In this document: positions 50,327 to 58,123 of the stretch, piece after piece
How positions within the stretch are numbered: position 1 is the stretch's first letter
How the letters are laid out: the number at the start of each line of letters is the position of its first letter
DNA from: RGIG4608 sp045651165
GTDB taxonomy: Bacteria > Bacillota > Clostridia > Oscillospirales > CAG-272
Length of the DNA stretch: 64,000 nucleotides
Assembly: GCA_045651165.1 (NCBI GenBank)
Contig: JAZRRX010000058.1
Coordinates: forward strand, 7,120-71,119
Reading direction: 5' to 3'
Made by a program: the position numbers and the translations under genes
The notes under the pieces: model-generated
The model's input: the letters and a program-made list of their open reading frames with translations, nothing else
Databases searched by the model: none
Told to the model about the DNA's origin: nothing

Positions 50327-50863
50327 TTATTCTGCAGCGGGAGCTTCTTCTGCGGGAGCAGGAGCAGCTTCTCCGTCCTTGTCGATAATTGCCTGGATTG
50401 CATATGCAAAGCCGTAAAGAGGGCTCTGTACGCTTCCGAGGAACTTCGCGATAAGTGTTTCTCTTGAGGGGATGTCAGCGAGTTCGTTAACTGTAGCTTC
50501 GTTAACAACAACACCGTCAACATAACCAGCAAGGATCTGGAATGACTTAACCTTATCGGAGTACTTCTTAAGAATCTTTGCAGGTGCAACTGCATCTTCC
50601 TTAGAAATAGCGATAGCTGTCATACCAGTAAGGTACTGCTTCATTTCGCCGTAACCTGCTTCTTCACAAGCTCTGCCTGTAAGGGAGTTCTTAACTACCT
50701 TATAGTCAACGCCTGCTTCACGGAGCTCTTTACGCATAGCTGTATCAGCATCAACTGTGATACCCTGGTAATTTACAAGAACACCGGAAACAGATTCTTT
50801 AATCTGAGCAGAAAGTTCAGCAACAACTTGTTGCTTCTTTTCAAGTATTACTTTACTTGGCAT
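50327..50863 (-). CDS. rplJ: Ribosomal protein uL10
   Basis: 178 residues from ATG 50863 (AGGAGGA upstream); the frame is open further upstream only because it runs through the leader RNA. MPSKVILEKKQQVVAELSAQ, then SGVLVNYQGITVDADTAMRK, VVKNSLTGRACEEAGYG and AIAISKEDAVAPAKILKKYS are typical. The C terminus is Ala/Glu-rich (APAPAEEAPAAE). It holds L12 dimers on the stalk. It autoregulates through the leader upstream. rplKA is not adjacent. Confidence 0.96.
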   Translation of the reverse strand: MPSKVILEKKQQVVAELSAQIKESVSGVLVNYQGITVDADTAMRKELREAGVDYKVVKNSLTGRACEEAGYGEMKQYLTGMTAIAISKEDAVAPAKILKKYSDKVKSFQILAGYVDGVVVNEATVNELADIPSRETLIAKFLGSVQSPLYGFAYAIQAIIDKDGEAAPAPAEEAPAAE

Positions 50864-50898
50864 TGTACTTTCCTCCTGTAATAATAAACGAATATAAT

Positions 50899-51022
50899 AA
50901 AAAAATCCTTCCGAAAGGCATAGCACCCCAAGGAAAGACACACAATAATACATTATTAAAGTATAAAATCTTCCTCGGCAGGAGAGCTTAGCGCCTTTAC
51001 TGGAACCTGCTGTCTTTGGATA
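50899..51022 (-). ncRNA. L10 leader (autoregulatory 5' UTR of rplJ)
   Basis: On the minus strand the 5' UTR contains AGACAGCAGGTTCC, GGCGCTAAGCTCTCCTGCCG and AGGAAGATTTTATAC, the conserved order of the Firmicute L10 leader. It ends with a terminator-like segment (TCCTTGGGGTGC... to GGAAGGATTTTTTT) before the rplJ RBS. L10-L12 complex binding to this fold represses its own operon. Confidence 0.85.
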
Positions 51023-51128
51023 ACACAAGTATTATACCACTTTTTTCTGATTTGTCAATAGTTTTTTTGAAAATTTTTTAACTTTTTTCAGAGTTTGATT
51101 TTGATATGGATTTTGAGTTTATTTCAAT

Positions 51129-51155
51129 AAAAGCCCCGAATTTTTCGAGGCTTTT
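51129..51155 (-). terminator. Terminator after the lysC-GNAT unit
   Basis: AAAAGCC(T)CGAA / TTCG(G)GGCTTTT stem with one mismatch. Confidence 0.7.
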
Positions 51156-51158
51156 ATT

Positions 51159-51608
51159 TTATATTTTCTTTTTGTAAACTCTTGTATCTTCACCCTCGAC
51201 ATCTTTGGCTTCAGTGAAAAATTCGTATCCGTATTTTTCATAGAGCCCTATGTGGTTGGTCGAGATGTAAACATCGGTTGCGCCGTCCTGCTTTGCAAGT
51301 TTTTCGGCAAAGGTGAGCAAATTCCCCGACAAACGCTTGCCACGATATTCGGGAAAGGTATACACAAATCCAATCCAAGGTGTTAAATCAGTCGGTTGAA
51401 CGTCATCGAATTTAGCCAAAGTGCAAAACGAGATGAGGTTTTCACCCTCTGTGAGCATCAAAACCCTTGAATTTTCACCAACGAGGTCGAAAAGCTTATT
51501 TTCTTTTACAAGATAAGCAAGATAAGGACCTGCTCCCCAATCGCATTTTTCCATTTGCGAGAGCCAATGCTCCTTGTTTTCCACCCTGAAAAGCTCTAAA
51601 ACTTCCAT
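51159..51608 (-). CDS. GNAT-family N-acetyltransferase
   Basis: 149 residues. GNAT fold with acetyl-CoA-binding region WIGFVYTFPEYRGKRLSGNLLT, a variant of the R/Q-x-x-G-x-G/A loop, and the later strand-helix pair DVYISTNHIGLYEKYGYEFF. Substrate unknown. Its ATG directly follows the aspartate kinase stop (TAA-ATG), so the two genes are co-transcribed; no functional link to aspartate metabolism can be read. Confidence 0.88.
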   Translation of the reverse strand: MEVLELFRVENKEHWLSQMEKCDWGAGPYLAYLVKENKLFDLVGENSRVLMLTEGENLISFCTLAKFDDVQPTDLTPWIGFVYTFPEYRGKRLSGNLLTFAEKLAKQDGATDVYISTNHIGLYEKYGYEFFTEAKDVEGEDTRVYKKKI

Positions 51609-52925
51609 TTATTTAACGAACTCCTTGTAGATTGCATCAATTGTTTTTTCGTAATCACTTTCATAAACTGCAATTACTATGTTAAGCTCACTTGCACCCT
51701 GGTCAATCATTCTAACGTTGACGCCTGCGCTTGAAATTGCAGAGAAAATGCGGGCAGCAGTACCTTTTGTTTCCTTCATTCCGCGACCAACGACTGCAAC
51801 GAGTGCAAGACCTGTGTCAACTGTGATATTGTCTGCCTCAGTTATTCTGTGGAGCTCGGGTATAAATTCATCAATTTTAGCATTCAATTCCTCACTGCTT
51901 ACAACGTGACTCATGGAGTCAATTCCTGACGCCAAGTGCTCGGTGTGTATTTCATATTGGTCAAGACATCTGAAAACTCTTGCGGCAAAGCCAAATTCAC
52001 CACCCATGTGGTTCTTTTCGATGTTTACAACTGAAAATCCCTTCTTACCTGCAATACCTGTGATAACGTAATTGCTGTCGCGCTCAGTTGCGAGAGGAAC
52101 AATTATCGTTCCTTTATCCTCGGGGTGATTGGTGTTTCTAATGTTAATCGGAATGCCTTCTTTTTGAACGGGAAAAATGGAGTCCTCGTGGAGCACGGTC
52201 GCGCCATTATAAGAAAGCTCGCGAAGTTCACGATATGTGATAGTAGATATAGGAAGAGGATTCTTTATAATTCTTGGGTCTGCCATAAGGAAGCCCGAAA
52301 CGTCAGTCCAGTTTTCATACAAATCGGCATTTGACGCGCGCGCTACGATTGAACCTGTAATGTCAGAGCCACCACGAGAGAAGGTCTTTATTGTTCCGTT
52401 GGGCATTGAACCATAGAAACCGGGAATTACGGCATATTGGTGCTTTGCGAGTTCCTCTTTCATTGCTTGGTTGGTCTTTTCTTCGTCAAATTCACTGTTT
52501 TCTTTGAAGAAAATAACGTTTTCTGCATCAATAAAGTCAAAACCGAGATATTTTGCCAGTATCAAACTGTTGAGATATTCACCACGGCTTGCGGCATAGT
52601 CGCGACCCGAACGAGCCATCATAGCATTTTTTATGTATTCAAGCTCACCTGTGATGTCAAAGTCAATGCCAAGTCCACTTATTATTTCTGTGTATCTTTT
52701 AACTATCTGACGGTAATAGTCCGTTATATCCTCGCGATTGCGAATCATATTATAGCAGTTATAGAGCATGTCGGTAACTTTTTCGTCATTACCTGAACGC
52801 TTTCCAGGAGCCGATGCTACAACATAACGACGAGAGGGATCTGCCTTAATTATTTCTGCAACGCGAATAAAATGTTCGGCGTCTGCTAATGATGTTCCAC
52901 CGAATTTTACAACCTTTAATTGCAT
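51609..52925 (-). CDS. lysC: Aspartate kinase
   Basis: 438 residues. Phosphorylates L-aspartate to start the lysine/threonine/methionine pathway. Kinase motifs KVVKFGGTSLADAEHFIRV, FSRGGSDITGSIVARA and NWTDVSGFLMADPRI. The C-terminal ~150 residues hold two ACT domains (FSVVNIEKNHMGGEFGFAAR, AVVGRGMKETKGTAARIFSA, SSAGVNVRMIDQGASELNIV) for feedback inhibition by lysine and/or threonine. Monofunctional: no homoserine dehydrogenase domain. No lysine riboswitch was seen upstream. RBS AAAGGAA. Confidence 0.94.
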   Translation of the reverse strand: MQLKVVKFGGTSLADAEHFIRVAEIIKADPSRRYVVASAPGKRSGNDEKVTDMLYNCYNMIRNREDITDYYRQIVKRYTEIISGLGIDFDITGELEYIKNAMMARSGRDYAASRGEYLNSLILAKYLGFDFIDAENVIFFKENSEFDEEKTNQAMKEELAKHQYAVIPGFYGSMPNGTIKTFSRGGSDITGSIVARASNADLYENWTDVSGFLMADPRIIKNPLPISTITYRELRELSYNGATVLHEDSIFPVQKEGIPINIRNTNHPEDKGTIIVPLATERDSNYVITGIAGKKGFSVVNIEKNHMGGEFGFAARVFRCLDQYEIHTEHLASGIDSMSHVVSSEELNAKIDEFIPELHRITEADNITVDTGLALVAVVGRGMKETKGTAARIFSAISSAGVNVRMIDQGASELNIVIAVYESDYEKTIDAIYKEFVK

Positions 52926-53057
52926 CGTTTAGTTCCTTTCGAAATTACTTGATTTTAGTAATATGTTATGTAAAAAGAATGTAATTTGTCAAATTCAAAG
53001 CTATTGTATCATAAAAAATACAATAAGTAAATAGAAAAAATAAATTTTGCACACACT

Positions 53058-53090
53058 TTGACAATATTTGCTTGTGTTTGGAGATATAAT
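53058..53090 (+). promoter_or_regulatory. spoIIG-type promoter with wide spacer and Spo0A-box-like sites
   Basis: TTGACA at 53058-53063 and TATAAT at 53085-53090 are 21 bases apart, too far for a plain sigma-A promoter. The B. subtilis spoIIG promoter is known for a similar wide spacer and needs Spo0A. TTTGACA is one base from the 0A box (TTCGACA), and a second site TGTCAAA is at 52987-52993. Confidence 0.6.
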
Positions 53091-53139
53091 GAGTAAGCTA
53101 AGTTCATAAATTAGGGTTTGTTTAGAAATTGGAGAAAAA

Positions 53140-54000
53140 ATGGTAGTTTACGGTGATTTGCTTTTTCTTATCAATTTTAGCATGGATTTTTTGTGCTTTT
53201 ACATATCGTGTTTGCTATTGCATCAGAAATTGCCATTGTTTCGCATGTGCTTGTCAAGTTTTATGGGTGGCGTGTATTCCGTGATAGCATTATTTATTCC
53301 GATTAAAGGGATTAAAGCAACGGCAATTGACATATTGGTGCTCGTTTTGATGTGTTTGACAGTTTATTTAAGAAAGAATGTAAAAGTTGGAAAGATACTG
53401 AAGGGTATTTTTCTATACTTTTTTGTGTCAGCACTCTTGGGTGGACTTATGACCTCACTTTTTTCTATGTTCAATCGAATAGAACTTTTGGCAAAGAATA
53501 CAGGGCTCGAAGAGGGAATTGACGTATGGATTTTTGCCCTGCTTGCGATAGCAGGTTCGATTTTCACTTTAAAGGGTGGAAAAATATTTAGAAGTTCTTC
53601 CTCCAAGCGCACAGCATCTCTTGTGATAGAAAGTGATATAGGACAAAAAGAATTGCACGCTTTAGTAGATAGTGGGAATCTTGCCATAGACCCCATAAGT
53701 GGCAAGTCGGTAATTTTTGTTAGTGTAGAAAAATGCAAGAATATTGTCGATAATGCTTTGTATGACTTTGTAAAAAATAATAGAAATATAGATGATATTC
53801 CAATAACGATTTTGTCGAAAATACGAATGATACCAACGCGTGCCGTGTCTGGAGAAACGCTTTTACCTGCCGTAAGATTTAAAAATGTCAGCATAAAATG
53901 TGGCAAGAATAAAAAAGATATTGACGTTTACATAGGCCTTGTAAATGGTGAAAAGTTGGGGGAATATGACGCGATAATATCGGACGAAACTATTGCATAA
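53140..54000 (+). CDS. spoIIGA: Sigma-E processing aspartic protease SpoIIGA
   Basis: 286 residues. About five N-terminal membrane helices (first: VVYGDLLFLINFSMDFLCFYI, typical) then a cytoplasmic aspartic-protease half with the catalytic motif LHALVDSGNLAIDPISGKSV. The family acts as a dimer in the septal membrane and cuts the pro-sequence from sigma-E after a forespore signal. It stands directly upstream of sigE, 72 bases before its start, as in other spore formers. Confidence 0.95.
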   Translation: MVVYGDLLFLINFSMDFLCFYISCLLLHQKLPLFRMCLSSFMGGVYSVIALFIPIKGIKATAIDILVLVLMCLTVYLRKNVKVGKILKGIFLYFFVSALLGGLMTSLFSMFNRIELLAKNTGLEEGIDVWIFALLAIAGSIFTLKGGKIFRSSSSKRTASLVIESDIGQKELHALVDSGNLAIDPISGKSVIFVSVEKCKNIVDNALYDFVKNNRNIDDIPITILSKIRMIPTRAVSGETLLPAVRFKNVSIKCGKNKKDIDVYIGLVNGEKLGEYDAIISDETIA

Positions 54001-54072
54001 AATTCAAAATACATTAATAATACATAAAAAATATTTCAAAATAATAATATAAAAATTTAAATGGAGAATCTT

Positions 54073-54846
54073 ATGGCAAAGAAAAATAAATTCATATTAT
54101 TCAACAGAGGGATTTTTTGTTGCATTGGTGATTGCTTTAAAAAAATAATATTCAAAATCAAACTACTTATAGCAAAAATTCTTTCGCGTGGCGCGGTAAA
54201 AGGGGTATATTACGTCAATGGTCCGGATGTTTTGCCAGCTCCACTTTCGAAAGAGGAAGAAACAAAATATCTTGAAGAGCTACCCTATAATGACCGTGCG
54301 CGTGATATTCTTATTGAACACAATCTGCGCCTTGTTGTTTATATAGCTAAAAAATTTGAAAGCACGGGAATTTGCATTGAGGACTTGGTTTCGATTGGCA
54401 CAATAGGTCTTATAAAGGGCATAAACACATTTCGCGCAGATAAAAACATCAAGCTTGCCACCTATGCCTCGCGTTGTATTGAAAACGAGATACTTATGTA
54501 CATAAGAAAGACATCACAGAGTAAGTGCGAGGTGTCAATTGACGAGCCACTCAACGTCGATTGGGATGGAAACGAGCTTTTGCTATCCGACGTGCTTGGC
54601 AACGAGGAGGACAACGTTGCATACGAGCTTGAAAAGGAGGAGGAGCGCAGAATAATACGCGAAGCGGTTGAGCGTCTTGATGAGCGCGAGCGCCTGATAA
54701 TTGAGATGCGATTTGGACTTTTTGGAAGAAAAGAAATGACACAAAAGGATGTGGCACAAGAGCTTGGAATATCGCAAAGTTACATATCACGTCTTGAAAA
54801 AAAGATAATTTCTCAACTTAGAGAAGAAATAGAAAATAAAATTTGA
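54073..54846 (+). CDS. sigE: Sporulation mother-cell sigma factor E (pro-form)
   Basis: 257 residues from ATG 54073; TGGAG is at proper distance before it, whereas the ATG at 54061 is itself part of that site. The N-terminal ~40 residues are hydrophobic and basic (FILFNRGIFCCIGDCF, KIIFKIKLLIAKILSRGA), a pro-sequence that SpoIIGA removes. Region 2 is HNLRLVVYIAKKFESTGICI and LVSIGTIGLIKGINTFRAD; region 4 is LDERERLIIEMRFGLFG and KDVAQELGISQSYISRLEK. The usual next gene sigG is missing; rpmE follows. Confidence 0.95.
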   Translation: MAKKNKFILFNRGIFCCIGDCFKKIIFKIKLLIAKILSRGAVKGVYYVNGPDVLPAPLSKEEETKYLEELPYNDRARDILIEHNLRLVVYIAKKFESTGICIEDLVSIGTIGLIKGINTFRADKNIKLATYASRCIENEILMYIRKTSQSKCEVSIDEPLNVDWDGNELLLSDVLGNEEDNVAYELEKEEERRIIREAVERLDERERLIIEMRFGLFGRKEMTQKDVAQELGISQSYISRLEKKIISQLREEIENKI

Positions 54847-54864
54847 AAAAATTTAAAAAAACTA

Positions 54865-54893
54865 TTGCAAAATGGAGTTAATTGTGTTATAAT
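54865..54893 (+). promoter_or_regulatory. Promoter of rpmE
   Basis: TTGCAA (54865-54870), 17 bases, TATAAT (54888-54893). Confidence 0.75.
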
Positions 54894-54939
54894 CATATGC
54901 AATGTGAATAATTTTGCTAAAAAGTGAGGTGTAAATAAA

Positions 54940-55149
54940 ATGAAGACAGGTATCCATCCTAAGTATGAAGAAGTAACAATTAAGTGTGCTTGTGGTGAAA
55001 CAGTTACAACAAAGTCCACAAAGGGCGGAGATGTAAGCGTTGAAATTTGCTCTAAGTGTCATCCTTTCTTTACTGGTAAGCAGAAATTCGTTGATGCTGG
55101 CGGTAGAGTTGATAAATTCAAGAAGAGATTGCAGGCTAGCGCAAAATAA
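54940..55149 (+). CDS. rpmE: Ribosomal protein bL31 (zinc-binding type)
   Basis: 69 residues. KTGIHPKYEEVTIKCACGET and SVEICSKCHPFFTGKQKFVD carry the CxC and CxxC that bind zinc, so this is the C+ form, used when zinc is available. It ends KFKKRLQASAK. RBS GTGAGGTG. Own promoter; a hairpin follows before murI. Confidence 0.97.
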   Translation: MKTGIHPKYEEVTIKCACGETVTTKSTKGGDVSVEICSKCHPFFTGKQKFVDAGGRVDKFKKRLQASAK

Positions 55150-55176
55150 TTTTAAATTAGTACATTTCGCAACTAC

Positions 55177-55209
55177 GGGCAAGCTATGTGTTTTTGCACA
55201 TACTTGCCC
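55177..55209 (+). terminator. Hairpin after rpmE
   Basis: GGGCAAG-CTATGTG / GCACATA-CTTGCCC stem with small internal bulges and a weak T-rich tail; probably leaky. Confidence 0.6.
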
Positions 55210-55233
55210 TTATTGTGTTTTTGAGGTGGTTTT

Positions 55234-56028
55234 ATGGCAAAAAAGTCCTTACCTATTGCGGTTTTTGACTCAGGAATTGGCGGTGTAAGTGTTTTAAAAG
55301 AGCTTATACGCTTACTTCCAAATGAAAATTTCATATATTTTGGCGATACCGCAAATGCGCCCTATGGTACAAAGAGCGCAGAGAAGGTAAGAGAAATGAC
55401 TTTTTCCGTCTATGAGAGCCTCAAGGCAGAGGGAATAAAGGCTTTCGTTATCGCGTGCAATACGGCAACAAGTGTTGCGGTGGCATCTTTACGCGAAAAA
55501 TATCCCGAGGATATAATTATTGGGGTTGAGCCCGCCCTAAAACCTGCCGTTAAATGTTGTGAGCGCCCAACGGTTGCAGTGCTTGCCACTCCTTTAACAT
55601 TAAAGGAAGAAAAATTTGCCCATTTGCTTGAAAAATTCGGTACGGATGCGCGCGTAATTCCTTTTGCGTGCCCGGGCCTTGTTGAGTTTGTTGAGCGTGG
55701 AGAGATAGGTGGCAATGCCTTGCATACATTTCTTGAGGAGTTACTTTCCCCTTTAAAAGAGGAAAAACTTGATGCCGTAGTGCTCGGATGTACACATTAT
55801 CCATTTGTTAAAGCAGAAATAACCTCGGTGTTGGAAAAAAACGTGCAAATTTTTGACGGAAGCGAGGGTACTGCGCGTGAAACACGTCGTCGTCTTGAAG
55901 AAGCAGAACTTTTGTCTGAAACTGACCACAAAGGAAGCGTAATTTTTGTTGATTCATCATATCCTAACGAAAGAGATTCAAGTAAATCCTTGCTTGTGAA
56001 ATTTGGAGGTGAATATATATGCAGTTGA
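55234..56028 (+). CDS. murI: Glutamate racemase
   Basis: 264 residues. Makes D-glutamate for peptidoglycan. IAVFDSGIGGVSVLKELIRL, YFGDTANAPYGTKS, the first catalytic Cys in VIACNTATSVAVA and the second in VVLGCTHYPFVK are all present. RBS TGAGGTGG. The next gene hflX begins inside its last codons (10-base overlap). Confidence 0.96.
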   Translation: MAKKSLPIAVFDSGIGGVSVLKELIRLLPNENFIYFGDTANAPYGTKSAEKVREMTFSVYESLKAEGIKAFVIACNTATSVAVASLREKYPEDIIIGVEPALKPAVKCCERPTVAVLATPLTLKEEKFAHLLEKFGTDARVIPFACPGLVEFVERGEIGGNALHTFLEELLSPLKEEKLDAVVLGCTHYPFVKAEITSVLEKNVQIFDGSEGTARETRRRLEEAELLSETDHKGSVIFVDSSYPNERDSSKSLLVKFGGEYICS

Positions 56029-57335
56029 ATTTTAATGATGCCAAGGAACACATTTCAAAGGCTGTTCTTGTTGGCATAGTTACAAGAGATACAAACAGTG
56101 AAGAGGTTGAAAAGGAGCTTGACGAGTTGGCTCGTCTTCTTGACACCGCGGGTGGCGAGGAGGTTGCTCGTCTTGTGCAGAACAAGGAAACTCCAGATCC
56201 TAGAACAGTAATTGGTAGTGGTAAGATTTGGGAACTTTCCGAACTTTGCCGAAATAATGGAGTGAAGCTCGTTGTCTTTGATGCGGAGCTTTCACCCTCG
56301 CAAATTAGAAATATTGAGGACGATTTGGGTGACGATATTAGCGTTATTGACCGTTCGATGCTTATTTTGGACATTTTTGCTCTCCACGCTACTACGGGTG
56401 AGGGAAAATTGCAGGTGGAACTTGCACAGTTGCGCTATACTGCACCCCGTCTTATTGGTAAGGGAACTCAGCTTTCCCGTCTTGGTGGTGGTATTGGTAC
56501 ACGAGGCCCAGGTGAAAGTAAACTTGAAAGCGATAGACGTCATATGAAGCGCCGTATTGTTGCGCTTGAAAGTGAACTTGAAGAGCTTGAAAAGAACAGA
56601 ATGACTATGCGTGCAAGCCGTGACAAGAGCCAAATTCCTCAAATTGCGATTGTTGGCTACACAAATGCAGGCAAGTCAACCTTGCTTAACACACTTACTG
56701 ACGCGGGCATTTTGGCAGAGAACAAGCTCTTTGCAACACTTGACCCGACTACAAGAAAATTGAAATTGCCCTGTGGTGAGACGGTTTTGCTAACCGACAC
56801 CGTTGGATTTATAAGAAAATTGCCCCACCACCTTGTAAAAGCGTTTAAATCAACGCTTGATGAGGCGGTTTATGCCGATATTTTGATGATTGTGATTGAT
56901 GCGCACGACGACGAGGCAAAAGCACAGCTTGAGGTTACTGAAACCCTTCTTGCCGAGCTTGGTGCGGCAGGAAAGCCAACAATCTACGTTTATAATAAGT
57001 GTGACCTCGGTGTTTCCTCCGAGTTGCCTTCATACGTCGCTAATAACGAAGATCCCAACCACATTGTTTGTGCAATTTCTGCCAAGAGTGGACAGGGAAT
57101 TGACACTTTGCTCCAAAAGGTAGAGGATATTATCCATCAGGGTAAGAGTAAAGTTACATTTGTTATCCCTAACTCCGAGCAGGGCGCACTCAATATTCTT
57201 TATAAAAACGCAACAGTTGAGAGCGTTGACTACGGATATGAGGGTGTAACTGTTATCGCAACAGTTGATCAAAAAGTCCGCGGAATGCTCAAAAAGTACG
57301 ATATAAACAAACCCCAAGAGGTTGAGGAGTTTTAA
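56019..57335 (+). CDS. hflX: Ribosome-rescue GTPase HflX
   Basis: 438 residues. N-terminal HflX domain (SEEVEKELDELARLLDTAGG, then PSQIRNIEDDLGDDISVIDR), a glycine-rich linker LGGGIGTRGPGESKLESDRR, and the G domain: G1 IVGYTNAGKSTLLNTLTDAG, G3 LTDTVGFIRKLP, G4 YVYNKCDLG. It splits stalled ribosomes under stress. RBS TTTGGAGGTG lies inside murI, so expression is coupled to it. Confidence 0.96.
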   Translation: MQLNFNDAKEHISKAVLVGIVTRDTNSEEVEKELDELARLLDTAGGEEVARLVQNKETPDPRTVIGSGKIWELSELCRNNGVKLVVFDAELSPSQIRNIEDDLGDDISVIDRSMLILDIFALHATTGEGKLQVELAQLRYTAPRLIGKGTQLSRLGGGIGTRGPGESKLESDRRHMKRRIVALESELEELEKNRMTMRASRDKSQIPQIAIVGYTNAGKSTLLNTLTDAGILAENKLFATLDPTTRKLKLPCGETVLLTDTVGFIRKLPHHLVKAFKSTLDEAVYADILMIVIDAHDDEAKAQLEVTETLLAELGAAGKPTIYVYNKCDLGVSSELPSYVANNEDPNHIVCAISAKSGQGIDTLLQKVEDIIHQGKSKVTFVIPNSEQGALNILYKNATVESVDYGYEGVTVIATVDQKVRGMLKKYDINKPQEVEEF

Positions 57336-57358
57336 ATTTTTTGAAAGGAGCTAAAGTT

Positions 57359-57988
57359 ATGTCAGAAGAAAAAGTATATATAACGATAAAGGGCAGGGCT
57401 GAGGCTCGTTTTGAGGAGAAAAAGTCGGTGTTCATTGGATATGCTTCTCATGTTGAGAGTGAGGAGGAGGCACTTGCCTTCATTAAGGAAATCAAGGAAA
57501 AGCACCGTGATGCCACTCACAATTGCTATGGCTACGTTATGAAGGGTGGAATTTTGTGCCGCTACAGTGATGACGGTGAGCCACAGGGAACTGCAGGCAA
57601 GCCCATTCTTGATATGCTTAAGAAAAGTGGAGTTGACGATGTTTGCGTTGTTGTTACTCGTTATTTCGGGGGCACGTTGCTCGGCACGGGTGGACTTGTA
57701 CACGCATATTCCCAGGGTGCAAAGATGGCTGTTGAGTCGGCAGGAGTTGCTCGATTTGAAAATTACGTTGTTTTGACTGTATCTTGCACATATTCTGACT
57801 ATCAAAGAATCGGACTTGAGCTTGAAAGAATTGATGCAATCATCGATTCAACGGACTATTCGGATAATGTTGCCGTGACGTTTGCCGTAAAAGAGAAATT
57901 TGCAGACGAAATTGCAAGAAAAATTTCCGAAATTAGCGCGGGCAAGAGCATAGCAACCAAACTTTGCGAAAGATTTGATGCGAAATGA
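57359..57988 (+). CDS. yigZ: YigZ/IMPACT-family protein
   Basis: 209 residues from ATG 57359 (AAAGGAGC upstream). GYASHVESEEEALAFIKEIK, then YSDDGEPQGTAGKPILDML and VTRYFGGTLLGTGGLVHAYS are the conserved stretches of the UPF0029/IMPACT family. The C-terminal domain resembles EF-G domain IV/V-like folds. Role unclear; members are linked to translation control. It is 23 bases after hflX. Confidence 0.92.
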   Translation: MSEEKVYITIKGRAEARFEEKKSVFIGYASHVESEEEALAFIKEIKEKHRDATHNCYGYVMKGGILCRYSDDGEPQGTAGKPILDMLKKSGVDDVCVVVTRYFGGTLLGTGGLVHAYSQGAKMAVESAGVARFENYVVLTVSCTYSDYQRIGLELERIDAIIDSTDYSDNVAVTFAVKEKFADEIARKISEISAGKSIATKLCERFDAK

Positions 57989-58022
57989 TATAAGGTGGGA
58001 GTTGTTCCCACCTTATATCATT
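57985..58022 (+). terminator. Terminator overlapping the yigZ stop
   Basis: ATGATATAAGGTGGGA / TCCCACCTTATATCAT, a perfect 16-bp stem whose 5' arm contains the stop codon. The T-tract is weak. Confidence 0.7.
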
Positions 58023-58123
58023 TGTGCAAAAAACAAAATCCTCGAAATCTATTGAAATGCATAAAAATTTGTGATAAAATTAAACCAATAAACGCCGACG
58101 GGCTTACGTGAAAGTGGAAAGTT

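Noticed and set aside
50864..51028. N-terminal extension of rplJ
   Set aside because: The frame is open through the L10 leader RNA, but the RBS and family length place the start at 50863.
52926..53057. Lysine riboswitch before aspartate kinase
   Set aside because: Only a short AT-rich leader is present; none of the conserved L-box segments is visible.
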